From positions 1 through 64,000 of the forward strand of contig NZ_SLXN01000004.1 of NCBI RefSeq assembly GCF_004345855.1: a stretch of 64,000 nucleotides of DNA. Direction: 5' to 3'. Position numbers and translations under genes: made by a program. The DNA is from Sphingomonas sp. BK235 (GTDB lineage Bacteria > Pseudomonadota > Alphaproteobacteria > Sphingomonadales > Sphingomonadaceae). The stretch's first letter is position 1, and every line of letters begins with the position of its first letter. The notes below the pieces were generated by a model that saw nothing but the letters and a program-made list of their open reading frames with translations, ran no database searches and was not told the DNA's origin. Positions 48,597-56,990 of the stretch are shown in pieces.

Positions 48597-48682
48597 GAGG
48601 TCCTTCCTGAGAGCTTCCGCGTGCGCGGGCGCACGGGTAGGCGCGGCGGGATCAGAGTCGAGCGACAGGCCGCCGCCGTCGC

Positions 48683-49639
48683 TCAGTGTACCGCCACGGT
48701 CGCGCGCCAGGTCGTGATCGTATCCTCGTCCCCCATGGCGTCGGGCAGCGCGGCGTCGTGCTGCTCCAGCACCAGGCGGAAGCGCGCGCCGTCCCACGCA
48801 TATTCCTGCCGCAGCGGCCCCGCCGCGCTCACCAGCCGGCGCCGCGCCGGGTCCCAGCCCGGCGCCCCCGCGACCGTGGCGAGATCGATCGTCGCGGCGA
48901 CCGGCCTGCCCTTGGCGGGGAGCAGGTACAATGCGGCGAGCCCGCGCGCCGCGGCGCAGCCCGGCTCAAGCGCCAGCAGCGTATAGGCCGCGTCGAGTCG
49001 CCACGTCTGCGGCGCGACGCAATCGGCGGCGTCGCGCCCCAACAGCTTGCGCGCGTCCTTGGCGGTGAAGCGGCGCGGCTTCGCGCCGGTCACCTCGGGC
49101 TGGTCGACCACCGGCAGCGCGGGGACCGGCGGGATCGGCGCGACGGCGGCGGCGCGCGCACCGCGGGCGGGGGTGGCGAGCGCAGTGGCGCTGCCCTCGC
49201 GCCACTGCGCCGCGTCGAACGCGCGCACCGTCGCGCCCAGCCCGCTCAGCGACGCGCCCGCGAGCACGCGGCGGTGTGACGCGACCAGCGTCACGCGCCG
49301 CCCGCGCAGCAGCGCCGCGGCGATCTTGCCCTCGAACGGCAGCGCCAGCCCGCCGCCCGCGCCGGGCGCGATCAGTTGGGCGATCGCGCGGCCGTCGACC
49401 GCGAGCGTCACCCGGCTCCCCGCCGCGACGCTGAGCGGCAGCGACACGTCGAGCCGCGCCGCCGCCTCGGCCGCGCCGTCGCGACGCAGCACCAGCCGCA
49501 GCCGCGGCTCCGCGCCGCCGCTGCCGCGCGCGAGCGCATGACAGGCGCGCTGGTTGTCGCAGCCGATGATCCAGTCGCCGTGCGTGGCGAGCGCGGCCGG
49601 CGCTGCCGACAGCAGCAAGGCCGTGAGGAGAGACGCCAT
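48683..49639 (-). CDS. DUF1176-like exported protein
   Basis: 318 residues from ATG 49639, with a signal peptide ending ALATH. Following the cleavage site: GDWIIGCDNQRACHALARG with two Cys, then VSLPLSVAAGSRVTLAVDGRAI, a central Pro/Ala linker, and a C-terminal half with LLGRDAADCVAPQTWRLDAAYTLLALEPGCAAARGLAALYLL. These are features of the DUF1176 family, which has no known function. An AT-rich Fur-like sequence (TGATAATGATTGTGA at 49708) lies upstream, so iron regulation is possible but unproven. Confidence 0.7.
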   Translation of the reverse strand: MASLLTALLLSAAPAALATHGDWIIGCDNQRACHALARGSGGAEPRLRLVLRRDGAAEAAARLDVSLPLSVAAGSRVTLAVDGRAIAQLIAPGAGGGLALPFEGKIAAALLRGRRVTLVASHRRVLAGASLSGLGATVRAFDAAQWREGSATALATPARGARAAAVAPIPPVPALPVVDQPEVTGAKPRRFTAKDARKLLGRDAADCVAPQTWRLDAAYTLLALEPGCAAARGLAALYLLPAKGRPVAATIDLATVAGAPGWDPARRRLVSAAGPLRQEYAWDGARFRLVLEQHDAALPDAMGDEDTITTWRATVAVH

Positions 49640-49707
49640 CCAACACCTCCGATCCCGCGACGGGCGCGGGGCGCCGGGATTAGAGCGCCGATCGGTTAAC
49701 AAACCGT

Positions 49708-49722
49708 TGATAATGATTGTGA
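49708..49722. promoter_or_regulatory. Fur-box-like sequence
   Basis: TGATAATGATTGTGA matches the 7-1-7 Fur consensus (TGATAAT-N-ATTATCA) at twelve of fourteen positions. It lies 69 bp upstream of the DUF1176-type start and 240 bp upstream of the 3-hydroxyacyl-CoA dehydrogenase gene. An AT-rich island of this kind could be chance. Confidence 0.35.
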
Positions 49723-49961
49723 ATTTTCGTCAGCGATCCCGCATGTCGCGGGGTGGGAGGCGAGCGATCGGCCTCGCCGGGCGACGCCGGGGCGGGCGCC
49801 GCCCGGGCCTTCCGCGCCGGTCCGGACGCCGGACGATCGCGGCCGGACGCGCCGGCTCGCTTCACCTCCCCGCCCCGTCCCGCTAGAGCGCTGCCATGAG
49901 CGTGACGGCGGCCGGGCCATCGTCGCCGAGGACAGCGCGCCACGCGCCACAGGAGACGGAC

Positions 49962-50831
49962 ATGGACAGGATCGGCGTGATCGGCGCGGGGCAGATGGGA
50001 GCGGGGATCGCGCAGGTCGCCGCGGCGGCGGGGGCGCAGGTGCTGCTCGCCGACGTCGACCAGGCGCGCGCCGCGGCGGGACGCGACGGCATCGCCAAGC
50101 GGCTCGACCGCGACGTCGCCAAGGAGAAGATCGAGGCCGCCACACGCGACGCGACGCTCGCGCGGATCGAGCCGGTCGCGGGCTATGACGCGATGGCGGA
50201 CTGCGCGCTGGTGATCGAGGCCGCGACCGAGCGCGAGGAGATCAAGCGCGCGATCTTCGCGGGGGTGGGCACGCTGCTCGGCGACGAGGCGATCCTGGCG
50301 ACCAACACCTCCTCGATCCCGATCACCCGGCTGGCGCAGGCGGCGCCCGACCCGGCGCGCTTCATCGGCGTGCATTTCTTCAATCCCGTCCCCGTGATGG
50401 GGCTGATCGAGGTGATCCGCGGACTCGCCACCGCCGACGCCACCGTCGCCGCGATCGAGCGCTTCGCCGCGCGGCTGGGCAAGCGCGTGGTCCATGCCAA
50501 TGACGCGCCCGGCTTCATCGTCAATCGCGTGCTGATGCCGTACATCAACGAGGCGGTGTTCGCGCTGGGCGAAAGCGTCGCGACCATCCCCGACATCGAC
50601 GCGGCCTGCCAGCTCGGGCTCAATCATCCGATGGGCCCGCTGACGCTGGCCGATTTCATCGGGCTGGACACCTGTCTGGAGATCACGCGCGTGCTGTTCG
50701 AGGGCACCGGCGATCCCAAGTTCCGCCCCGCCCCGCTGCTGGTGAAATATGTCGAGGCGGGCTGGTATGGTCGGAAGACCAGGCGCGGCTTCTACGATTA
50801 TTCGGGTGAGACGCCGGTGCCGACGCGCTGA
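49962..50831 (+). CDS. 3-hydroxybutyryl-CoA dehydrogenase
   Basis: NAD-dependent oxidation/reduction between 3-hydroxybutyryl-CoA and acetoacetyl-CoA. 289 residues from ATG 49962, preceded by AGGAGAC; longer upstream readings lack RBS and conservation. Rossmann motif [18 protein letters not shown] (about 4-20), DADVDQ-type acidic loop ([10 protein letters not shown]), [48 protein letters not shown] with catalytic His, [20 protein letters not shown] and [21 protein letters not shown]. Monocistronic; polyhydroxybutyrate or butyrate metabolism are likely uses. Confidence 0.95.
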   Translation: MDRIGVIGAGQMGAGIAQVAAAAGAQVLLADVDQARAAAGRDGIAKRLDRDVAKEKIEAATRDATLARIEPVAGYDAMADCALVIEAATEREEIKRAIFAGVGTLLGDEAILATNTSSIPITRLAQAAPDPARFIGVHFFNPVPVMGLIEVIRGLATADATVAAIERFAARLGKRVVHANDAPGFIVNRVLMPYINEAVFALGESVATIPDIDAACQLGLNHPMGPLTLADFIGLDTCLEITRVLFEGTGDPKFRPAPLLVKYVEAGWYGRKTRRGFYDYSGETPVPTR

Positions 50832-50935
50832 GCGGGCCGCGCGCGGGACGAGACCGTCGCGGCACCGTCGCCGCGACCGCGCGCCGGACCGTTCAGCCGC
50901 CCCCGGTCACGCACGCGGCGCCGGTCACCCCCGGG

Positions 50936-51463
50936 TCATTTGCCCGCGAGCGCGGCGTTGATCGCGTCGGCGGGGCGCGACAGCACGCCGTACACGCCCT
51001 GTGCCGCGATCACCGCCAGCGTGATCCCCGCCGCCGCGATCATCAGGAACTGGAACGCCGAGGCGAAGGCGCGCGAGCGCTCCACCTTGCGCGCGAGCTG
51101 CGCCTCCTGCGTCAGCCGGCGCTCGGCGCGGCGCTCGCCCGCGTCGTCGGTCTTCTGCGGCGGGCGGCTGGCGAGCCGCGGCTCGTCGACCAGCGCCTTC
51201 ACCGACAGCCGGTCCTGCGACTTGACGCCGAAGAAGCGCCCCTTGGCCCATTGCACCCGACCGACGATCACGATCGTGCCACGGCGAATCTCGACATAGC
51301 TGCCCGTGGTGGGCGGCTCGTCGCAGCCGCCCATCAGCCCGCGCGAGGAGACGTTGTGGATCACGACATCGACCCACTTCGCCCCCAGCCGCATCCGCGA
51401 CGGGATCAGGACCGTGATCCGCTCCTCGCGCGGGCGAAAGCCAGATTGTAGCGCCGCGAGCAC
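50936..51463 (-). CDS. PilZ-domain protein with C-terminal membrane segment
   Basis: 175 residues from a GTG at 51463. The N-terminal PilZ domain carries RPREERITVLIPSRMRLGAKWVDVVIHNVSSRGLMGGCDEP, where the RxxxR-like and (N/D)xSxxG (NVSSRG) c-di-GMP contacts are visible, then GSYVEIRRGTIVIVGRVQWAKGRFFGVKSQDRLS. A charged helix and one membrane segment (FASAFQFLMIAAAGITLAVIAAQGVYG) close it, so it is likely a c-di-GMP-responsive inner-membrane protein. The start is uncertain because no clear RBS fits; the GTG gives the best domain coverage. Confidence 0.78.
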   Translation of the reverse strand: MLAALQSGFRPREERITVLIPSRMRLGAKWVDVVIHNVSSRGLMGGCDEPPTTGSYVEIRRGTIVIVGRVQWAKGRFFGVKSQDRLSVKALVDEPRLASRPPQKTDDAGERRAERRLTQEAQLARKVERSRAFASAFQFLMIAAAGITLAVIAAQGVYGVLSRPADAINAALAGK

Positions 51464-51562
51464 CGTCGTCGCATTCCCTCATCGCTGAACTCGCCGGCGG
51501 CTATGCCACCCACGTCGCGAAGAAGGCGTTAACGTGACAGCGATCGTGACCCACTTCGGCGA

Positions 51563-51829
51563 TCAGAGCATCCCGAGCGCCTGCATATAGACCTCGAGGA
51601 TCGACTGCTCCTCCTGATATTCCTCGCGCTTCTGCTTGCGGATCTTCATGATCTGGCGGATCGCCTTGGCGTCGTAACCGCGGCTCTTGGCCTCGGCGAA
51701 GACGTCCTTGATGTCGTCGGCGATGCCCTTCTTCTCTTCCTCCAGGCGCTCGGCGCGCTCGATCAGCAGCCGCAGCTCGTCCGCCGCGACCGCGCCGCCG
51801 CCCATGCCTTCGCCACGCTCTTCCGCCAT
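51563..51829 (-). CDS. gapR: GapR-type DNA-binding protein (DUF2312)
   Basis: 88 residues from ATG 51829, matching the length of GapR. It reads GGGAVAADELRLLIERAERLEEEKKGIADDIKDVFAEAKSRGYDAKAIRQIMKIRKQKREEYQEEQSILEVYMQALG, the DUF2312 pattern of long helices. In Caulobacter, GapR binds overtwisted DNA, is a nucleoid-associated protein and aids topoisomerases ahead of replication; similar roles are expected here. It lies between the PilZ gene and an amidohydrolase on the same strand. Confidence 0.93.
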   Translation of the reverse strand: MAEERGEGMGGGAVAADELRLLIERAERLEEEKKGIADDIKDVFAEAKSRGYDAKAIRQIMKIRKQKREEYQEEQSILEVYMQALGML

Positions 51830-52009
51830 GTCGCTATATTCCTCGAAAAGATGACGCCGCCCGCGGGCGCAGGCGAATCGCACTGCGGCGGACGGCGAGG
51901 TTCGACCCTGATCGGGTGAGGGGGCGCGTCTATCCGCGCGCGCGCGCCGGCTCAAGTGTGGCGGTGAGGACGCAGTGAGCCGGCGGCGCGGCGGCCACGC
52001 CGTCCCCAC

Positions 52010-53362
52010 TCACTCCGCCTTGGCCACCACCCCGCGATGCATCACGAACGCGACCTTCTCGAGCCGCCGCACGTCCGCCAGCGGCGAGCCCGCGACCGCG
52101 ATCAGGTCGGCGCGCTTGCCCGGCGCGATCACCCCGAGGTCGTCGCGCCCGAGCAGCTCGGCCGCGGCCACCGTGGCGCTGCGGATCGCCTGTGCCGGGG
52201 TCATGCCCAGATCGACCAGATGCGCGAATTCGGTGGCGTTGTCGCCGTGGCGCGACACGCCGCTGTCGGTGCCGAAGGCGAACTTGACCCCCGCCGCCCA
52301 GGCCTTCCTGTGGCTGGCGTGGAGCGCCGCCGCGGCCGCCTCGGCCTTGGGGATGGCGGCGGGGGGCAGCGCACCCGCGCGCGCCTGCGCCAGCGCGGCG
52401 AGCGGCGCGATCTCGGTCGGCACCAGATAGGCGCCGCGCGCCTTGAACAGCCGGATCGCCTCGTCGTCGAGATAGCTGCCGTGCTCGATCGAATCGACCC
52501 CCGCCTCCAGCGCGGCCCTGGTGCCGTCCGCGGCATGGCTGTGCGCGGTCGCCTTGCGGCCGAGCGCGTGCGCGGTCTCGACGATCGCGCGCATCTCCTC
52601 GGGGGTCATCGCGCGCCCGAGGCCACCCGCGACGTTCGACAGCACGCCCCCGGTCGCGGCGAACTTGATCACCTGCGCGCCCAACCCGACCTGCGCGCGC
52701 ACCGCGCGGCGGCAATCGTCGGGGCCGTCGCAGACGTTGATCTGGTGCGCGTGGACCGCGTCGGCCCATTCCTCCGCCAGTCCGTTGCCGCCGTCGCCGT
52801 GCCCGCCGGTCACCGAGATCATCGATCCCGCGTTGACGATCGTCGGCCCCGCGACGTCGCCGCGCTCCACCGCGTCACGCAGCGCGCGGATGCCGCGCGG
52901 GTCGCCGCCGAGGTCGCGCACCGTGGTGAAGCCCGCCTCCAGCGTGCGGCGCGCGTTGGTCACCGCGGTCATCAGATCGTCGGCCGAATCGGTGTTGAGC
53001 CGGGTCAACCGCTCGCGCAGCGGGTCGCCCCCGATGCCCCAGAGGTGGACGTGGAGATCGATCAGCCCCGGCAACACGAACCGCTGCGACAGGTCGACCA
53101 GCCGCGCGCCCGGCGGGGGCGCGACGAAGCCGTCGCGCAGCTCGGCGACCATGCCGTCGCGGACGATCACGGTGGTGGCGCCGCGCGGCGGCGCGCCGGG
53201 GCGGTCGAGCAGCTGGCCGGCGTGGACGTAGATCAGCGCGGGCGCCGCGGACGCGGCAGAAGCGGCGGGCGCGGGAGAAGGGGCGGACGCTGGCGCGGCC
53301 TGCTGCGCGGCACCCGCGGTGGAGAGCCCGAGCGCGAGTGTGACGGCGAGTGTTCTCAGCAT
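52010..53362 (-). CDS. Metal-dependent amidohydrolase, exported
   Basis: 450 residues from ATG 53362. Signal peptide, then Ala/Pro linker. Amidohydrolase core: VLPGLIDLHVHLWGIGGDP with the HxH zinc ligands, TLEAGFTTVRDLGG, QVIKFAATGGVLSNVAGGLG with the Lys, AHSHAADGTRAALEAGVDSIEHGSYLDDE with two His, and FGTDSGVSRHGDNATEFAHLVD with the final Asp. The closing GVIAPGKRADLIAVAGSPLADVRRLEKVAFVMHRGVV is typical of the imidazolonepropionase-like/Xaa-Pro dipeptidase group. Acts on an amide or peptide of unknown identity in the periplasm. A pentanucleotide repeat tract ends 80 bp upstream of its start. Confidence 0.9.
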   Translation of the reverse strand: MLRTLAVTLALGLSTAGAAQQAAPASAPSPAPAASAASAAPALIYVHAGQLLDRPGAPPRGATTVIVRDGMVAELRDGFVAPPPGARLVDLSQRFVLPGLIDLHVHLWGIGGDPLRERLTRLNTDSADDLMTAVTNARRTLEAGFTTVRDLGGDPRGIRALRDAVERGDVAGPTIVNAGSMISVTGGHGDGGNGLAEEWADAVHAHQINVCDGPDDCRRAVRAQVGLGAQVIKFAATGGVLSNVAGGLGRAMTPEEMRAIVETAHALGRKATAHSHAADGTRAALEAGVDSIEHGSYLDDEAIRLFKARGAYLVPTEIAPLAALAQARAGALPPAAIPKAEAAAAALHASHRKAWAAGVKFAFGTDSGVSRHGDNATEFAHLVDLGMTPAQAIRSATVAAAELLGRDDLGVIAPGKRADLIAVAGSPLADVRRLEKVAFVMHRGVVAKAE

Positions 53363-53440
53363 GTTGCCCCTTTCGTTGGAGCGCGAGGCTAGACCGGCGG
53401 CGCGCGCGCGTCACGATCTTCCCCGCGGACGGGGCGCTGA

Positions 53441-53540
53441 AGTGAGGTGAGGTGAGGTGAGGTGAGGTGAGGTGAGGCGAGGTGAGGCGAGGTGAGGCGA
53501 GGTGAGGTGAGGCGAGGTGAGGCGAGGTGAGGTGAGGTGA
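53441..53540. repeat. Pentanucleotide tract (GGTGA/GGCGA)
   Basis: About 100 bp of 5-base units, roughly twenty, mostly GGTGA with scattered GGCGA. It begins within the promoter region of the amidohydrolase gene at 52010-53362 and ends 20 bp before a dyad repeat. A unit of five in a non-coding tract could alter promoter spacing through slippage. Confidence 0.92.
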
Positions 53541-53559
53541 GACCCGGGTCCTCCCCCTC

Positions 53560-53656
53560 GTCATCCCGGGCTCGACCCGGGATCCATCCCGCCGCGAGAG
53601 CAACGCCGGCGGCAGCACGCGCGGCACCATGGATCCCGGGTCAAGCCCGGGATGAC
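53560..53656. repeat. Dyad repeat, copy 10 (97 bp)
   Basis: Left stem-loop GGGCTCGACCC, right GGGTCAAGCCC. The right half is A type; the left is variant (CCATCCCGCCGCGAGAGC). Follows the pentanucleotide tract by 20 bp. Confidence 0.88.
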
Positions 53657-53718
53657 GGGTCGGGTGACGTGTGCGCGCGACAAGGGAGATGTCGGGTGTG
53701 CCCCCCCCTCCCCCACCC

Positions 53719-54018
53719 TCACGCGTTGCGCGCGACGCTCTCCTTCATCCGCGCGAGCTGCTCGGGGCTGGCCTCCTGCTGGTGGCGCTCCTTCCACGCG
53801 GCATAGGGCATGCCGTAGATTGCCTCGCGCGCGGCGTCCTTGGGCAGCCCGCCGGATTCGCTGACCCAATCTGACAGGCAGTTGCGGCAGAAGCCCGCCA
53901 ATCCCATCAGGTCGACGTTCTGCGCGTCGGTGCGGTGGCGCAGGTGGCGGACGAGCCGGCGGAACGCCGCCGCGGCGGTCGCGTCGTCGAGCGTGTCGAG
54001 GGGGTCGCGCTGATCCAT
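53719..54018 (-). CDS. DUF1244 family protein
   Basis: 99 residues. ATG at 54018 is chosen because GGAG lies 6 bp upstream; an ATG at 54024 has the GGAG directly against it. Family pattern: DDATAAAAFRRLVRHLRHRTDAQNVDLMGLAGFCRNCLSDWVSESGG then KDAAREAIYGMPYAAWKERHQQEASPEQLARM. The conserved Cys pair FCRNC and MPYAAWK are typical. Function unknown. Divergent from pyruvate kinase, with 66 bp between starts. Confidence 0.9.
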   Translation of the reverse strand: MDQRDPLDTLDDATAAAAFRRLVRHLRHRTDAQNVDLMGLAGFCRNCLSDWVSESGGLPKDAAREAIYGMPYAAWKERHQQEASPEQLARMKESVARNA

Positions 54019-54084
54019 CTGCATCTCCGGATTTGATCCCGGCGCGTTAGTCGCTAAGGCGTCCGCGGCAAAGCAGGAAGGCGC

Positions 54085-55560
54085 ATGACCCTTACACCAG
54101 AAACGATCGCCCCGCGCTCGCGCAAGGTCCGCGTGCTCGCCACCCTGGGCCCGGCGAGCGACACGCCCGAGATGATCGCCACGCTGTTCCAGGCGGGGGC
54201 GGACGCGTTCCGCATCAACATGAGCCACGGCGACCAGGCCTCCAAGGCGGAGATCATCCGATCGATCCGCGCGCTGGAGCAGACGTTCAACCGGCCCTCG
54301 ACGATCCTGGCGGATCTCCAGGGGCCGAAGCTGCGCGTCGGCAAGTTCGCGGGCGAACGCGTGATGCTGGAGCATGGCAGCAGCTTCACGCTCGACCATG
54401 ACCCGACGCCGGGCGACGTGACGCGCGTGCGGCTGCCGCACCGCGAGATCTTCGCCGCGATCGAGCCGGGCGCGCGGCTGCTGCTCGACGACGGCAAATT
54501 GGTGCTGCGCGTCACCGATCACGATGAGAACCGGATCGTCACCACGGTCGAGATCGGCGGCGCGCTGAGCGACAACAAGGGCCTCAACGTCCCCGACGTG
54601 GTGGTGCCGATGGCGGCGCTGACCGAGAAGGACCGTTCCGACCTGTCGTTCGCGCTGGAACAGGGGGTCGACTGGATCGCGCTCTCGTTCGTCCAGCGCC
54701 CCGAGGACCTCGCCGAGGCGCGCAAGCTGATCCAGGGCCAGGCCGCGCTGCTCGCCAAGATCGAGAAGCCCGCCGCGATCGAGCGGCTCGAGGAGATCGT
54801 CGAGATGTGCGACGGCGTCATGGTCGCGCGCGGCGACCTCGGCGTCGAGCTGCCGCCGCAGTCGGTGCCGCCCTTGCAGAAGCGCATCGTCGAGACCGCG
54901 CGGCGCATGGGCCGCCCGGTGGTGGTGGCGACGCAGATGCTCGAATCGATGATCAAGAGCCCGTCGCCGACGCGCGCCGAGGTCTCCGACGTCGCCACCG
55001 CGATCTATGACGGCGCCGACGCGATCATGCTCTCGGCCGAGAGCGCGGCGGGCGACTGGCCGGTCGAATCGGTCGCGATGATGAACGCGATCGGCGACGC
55101 GGTGGAGCGCGACCCGATGCACGGCGATCGCATCCACTTCACCGTGACCCGGCCCGATCCCACCACCGCGGACGCGCTGGCCGAAGCGGCGAAGAACATC
55201 GCCGCCACGGTCTCGGCGGCGGCGATCATCTGCTTCACCAGCTCGGGTTCGACCGCGCGGCGGATCGCGCGCGAGCGTCCGTCGGTGCCGATCCTCGTGC
55301 TCACCCCCAATCGCGAGACCGCGCGGCGGCTCGGGCTGTTGTGGGGCACGCACAATGTCGTCACGCGCGACGTCGAATCGTTCGAGGAGATGGTGGCCAA
55401 GGCGAAGCGGATCGCGCTGCGCCAGGGGCTGGCGCAGGCGGGCGACCGCGTGATCGTGATGGCGGGCGTGCCGTTCCGTACGCCCGGCTCGACCAACGTG
55501 CTCCATGTCGTGCGGATCATCGGCGACGAGTTGAAGGAGTACCGCTCCGGCGGCGAATGA
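54085..55560 (+). CDS. pyk: Pyruvate kinase
   Basis: Final glycolytic step, phosphoenolpyruvate + ADP to pyruvate + ATP. 491 residues. Motifs: RVLATLGPASDTPEMIATLFQAGADAFRINMSHG, ADLQGPKLRVG, LSEKDRSDLSF-style region with DWIALSFVQRPEDL, LLAKIEKPAAIERLEEIVEMCDGVMVARGDLGVELP with the Lys and Glu/Asp metal ligands, TQMLESMIKSPSPTRAEVSDVATAIYDGADAIMLSAESAAGDWPVESVAMM. Single-copy in view, no other glycolytic genes adjacent. Its start codon is ATG at 54085, 27 bp after GGAAGGCG. Confidence 0.97.
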   Translation: MTLTPETIAPRSRKVRVLATLGPASDTPEMIATLFQAGADAFRINMSHGDQASKAEIIRSIRALEQTFNRPSTILADLQGPKLRVGKFAGERVMLEHGSSFTLDHDPTPGDVTRVRLPHREIFAAIEPGARLLLDDGKLVLRVTDHDENRIVTTVEIGGALSDNKGLNVPDVVVPMAALTEKDRSDLSFALEQGVDWIALSFVQRPEDLAEARKLIQGQAALLAKIEKPAAIERLEEIVEMCDGVMVARGDLGVELPPQSVPPLQKRIVETARRMGRPVVVATQMLESMIKSPSPTRAEVSDVATAIYDGADAIMLSAESAAGDWPVESVAMMNAIGDAVERDPMHGDRIHFTVTRPDPTTADALAEAAKNIAATVSAAAIICFTSSGSTARRIARERPSVPILVLTPNRETARRLGLLWGTHNVVTRDVESFEEMVAKAKRIALRQGLAQAGDRVIVMAGVPFRTPGSTNVLHVVRIIGDELKEYRSGGE

Positions 55561-55569
55561 TCGCGGGCC

Positions 55570-55594
55570 GGTCCGCGCCGATCCGGTGCGGACC
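55570..55594 (+). terminator. Hairpin after pyk
   Basis: Seven-bp stem GGTCCGC/GCGGACC with an 11-base loop, ten bases after the pyk stop. No T-run, so a weak or factor-assisted terminator. Confidence 0.4.
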
Positions 55595-55676
55595 GTCCAA
55601 CGACGGTAGTTTCATCCAATAGTATAACAGCGTGCTCACGCATGAAGCGCGCGAAACGGGGCGGGGAAAAGCAAGG

Positions 55677-55829
55677 ATGTTTCGGGATGCCACGCCGACG
55701 CGCGTGCGCGACGAGCTGGCGCGTGCGCGCCGCACCGCGGCGATGGTGACCGATCCAATCTCGGTGGGATCGCTGCGCCGCTATATCGGCGAGCTGGAAG
55801 GCGAGCTGCACCGCCGCGGGGCGCTCTAG
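55677..55829 (+). CDS. Small hypothetical protein, 50 residues
   Basis: ATG 55677 preceded by GCAAGG. It reads MFRDATPTRVRDELARARR, then a SVGSLRRYIGELEGELHRRG-type helix. Basic and helical, with no signal or membrane segment. I do not recognise it, but it has the codon usage of a real short gene and lies in a gap of its own. Small proteins of this style are often DNA- or RNA-associated. A longer start at 55632 is less likely. Confidence 0.5.
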   Translation: MFRDATPTRVRDELARARRTAAMVTDPISVGSLRRYIGELEGELHRRGAL

Positions 55830-55837
55830 GCTGAAGG

Positions 55838-55859
55838 TCCTCCCCGCGGGCGGGGAGGA
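55838..55859. terminator. GC-rich hairpin between small ORF and carboxypeptidase gene
   Basis: Ten-bp perfect stem TCCTCCCCGC/GCGGGGAGGA with a 2-base loop, between convergent stops (55829 and 55869). A similar CCTCCCCG hairpin sits at 47847. Confidence 0.5.
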
Positions 55860-55868
55860 TCTCCGCCC

Positions 55869-56990
55869 TCACAGCCCGTCGATCATCTCCGCGACCACCT
55901 CCAGGCACGACACGCCCAGCGCGCGGCTGCGCTCGGGGCTCCAGCCGAACGCCGCGTCGGGGTTGGGGTCGTGGTCCTTGAACGGCATCTCCAGCGTCAC
56001 CGACACCGCGCCGAAGCGCTCGGCGAGCTGGTTGGTCGACATCGACAGATTGGCCTTGCCCGGCGCCGAGCGCTCATAGCCCAGCTCGGTCTGGAAATCG
56101 CGGCTGTGCGCCGCCAGCCGCCGGCCGAAATCGTAGAATTTGGCGCCATGCGCGTCGGTCCAGGAGGGAATGCCCTCGAAGCCGGCGATGAAGTTCGCCG
56201 GGATCGCCTCGTCGCCGTGGACGTCCATCGCGAAGGTGACGCCGGTGCGGTCCATCTCGCGCAGCACGCACAGCACCTCGGGACTGCGCTCGGCGCTGGG
56301 CGCGTGCCACTCGCGGTTGAGATTCACCCCCGCCGCATTGGTGCGCAGATGGCCGCGGCGCGTGCCGTCGGGGTTCATGTTGGGCACGACATGCACCGTC
56401 GCCGCCGCCAGCAGCGGCGCGGCGGCGGCGCTGGTGAGCCAGTCGAGCGCGCCCTCCATCCAGAATTCGGTCATCGACTCGCCAGGGTGCTGGCGGCCGT
56501 ACAGCCACACCTGCTTGGCGCCGCTGCCGACGCGGAAGTAATCGATCGCCTGGCCGTCGAGCGTCTGGCCCAGCTCGCGGTGCGTCACGCCCGGTCGCGC
56601 CGCGATCCGCGCCACCAGTCGCGCGTGCATCTCCATCGTGAAGGGCGCGAAATAGGCGAACCAGGCGAGGTCGCCGGTGCCGGTCCAGTCGAAGTGGAGC
56701 ACGCCGCCGTCATAGCGCGTGTCGATCATCCGCCACGCCGCCAGATCGGTCGAGGCACGGGTGCGATAGCCCGGCCAGCCGAACGGATAGGCCGATTGCG
56801 CGGCATTGACGATGCGGAAGGTCACCCGCCGGCCGCGCAGCCCGGCGGCACGGAAGTAGAACCATTGGTAGAAATCGGACTGATGGTCGCGCACGATCTC
56901 GAGATCGCAGGTCCAGTCGTCGCCCTCGCCGCTGAGCTCGACCAGGCGGATGTTGCCGCCGTCGAAGGCGGCGTTGATCTGTAGCGTCAT
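55869..56990 (-). CDS. M14-family zinc carboxypeptidase-like protein
   Basis: 373 residues from ATG 56990. An N-terminal beta-sandwich-like domain (about 1-130, FYQWFYFRAAGLRGRRVTFRIVNAAQSAYPFGWPGYRTRAS) precedes the carboxypeptidase domain. Metal ligands lie in LYGRQHPGESMTEFWMEG (HxxE) and MDVHGDEAIPANF (His). NMNPDGTRRGHLRTNAAGVNLNREW is the substrate-binding Arg/Asn region, and VSVTLEMPFKD carries the catalytic Glu near the end. Resembles bacterial cytosolic carboxypeptidase (AGBL/CCP-like) proteins; target unknown. The start overlaps the stop of the upstream lipoprotein gene (ATGA). Confidence 0.9.
   Translation of the reverse strand: MTLQINAAFDGGNIRLVELSGEGDDWTCDLEIVRDHQSDFYQWFYFRAAGLRGRRVTFRIVNAAQSAYPFGWPGYRTRASTDLAAWRMIDTRYDGGVLHFDWTGTGDLAWFAYFAPFTMEMHARLVARIAARPGVTHRELGQTLDGQAIDYFRVGSGAKQVWLYGRQHPGESMTEFWMEGALDWLTSAAAAPLLAAATVHVVPNMNPDGTRRGHLRTNAAGVNLNREWHAPSAERSPEVLCVLREMDRTGVTFAMDVHGDEAIPANFIAGFEGIPSWTDAHGAKFYDFGRRLAAHSRDFQTELGYERSAPGKANLSMSTNQLAERFGAVSVTLEMPFKDHDPNPDAAFGWSPERSRALGVSCLEVVAEMIDGL

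Noticed and set aside
53424..53560. Protein-coding repeat SPHLT on the minus strand
   Set aside because: It only reflects the GGTGA tract read in frame; no start, RBS or domain supports a protein.
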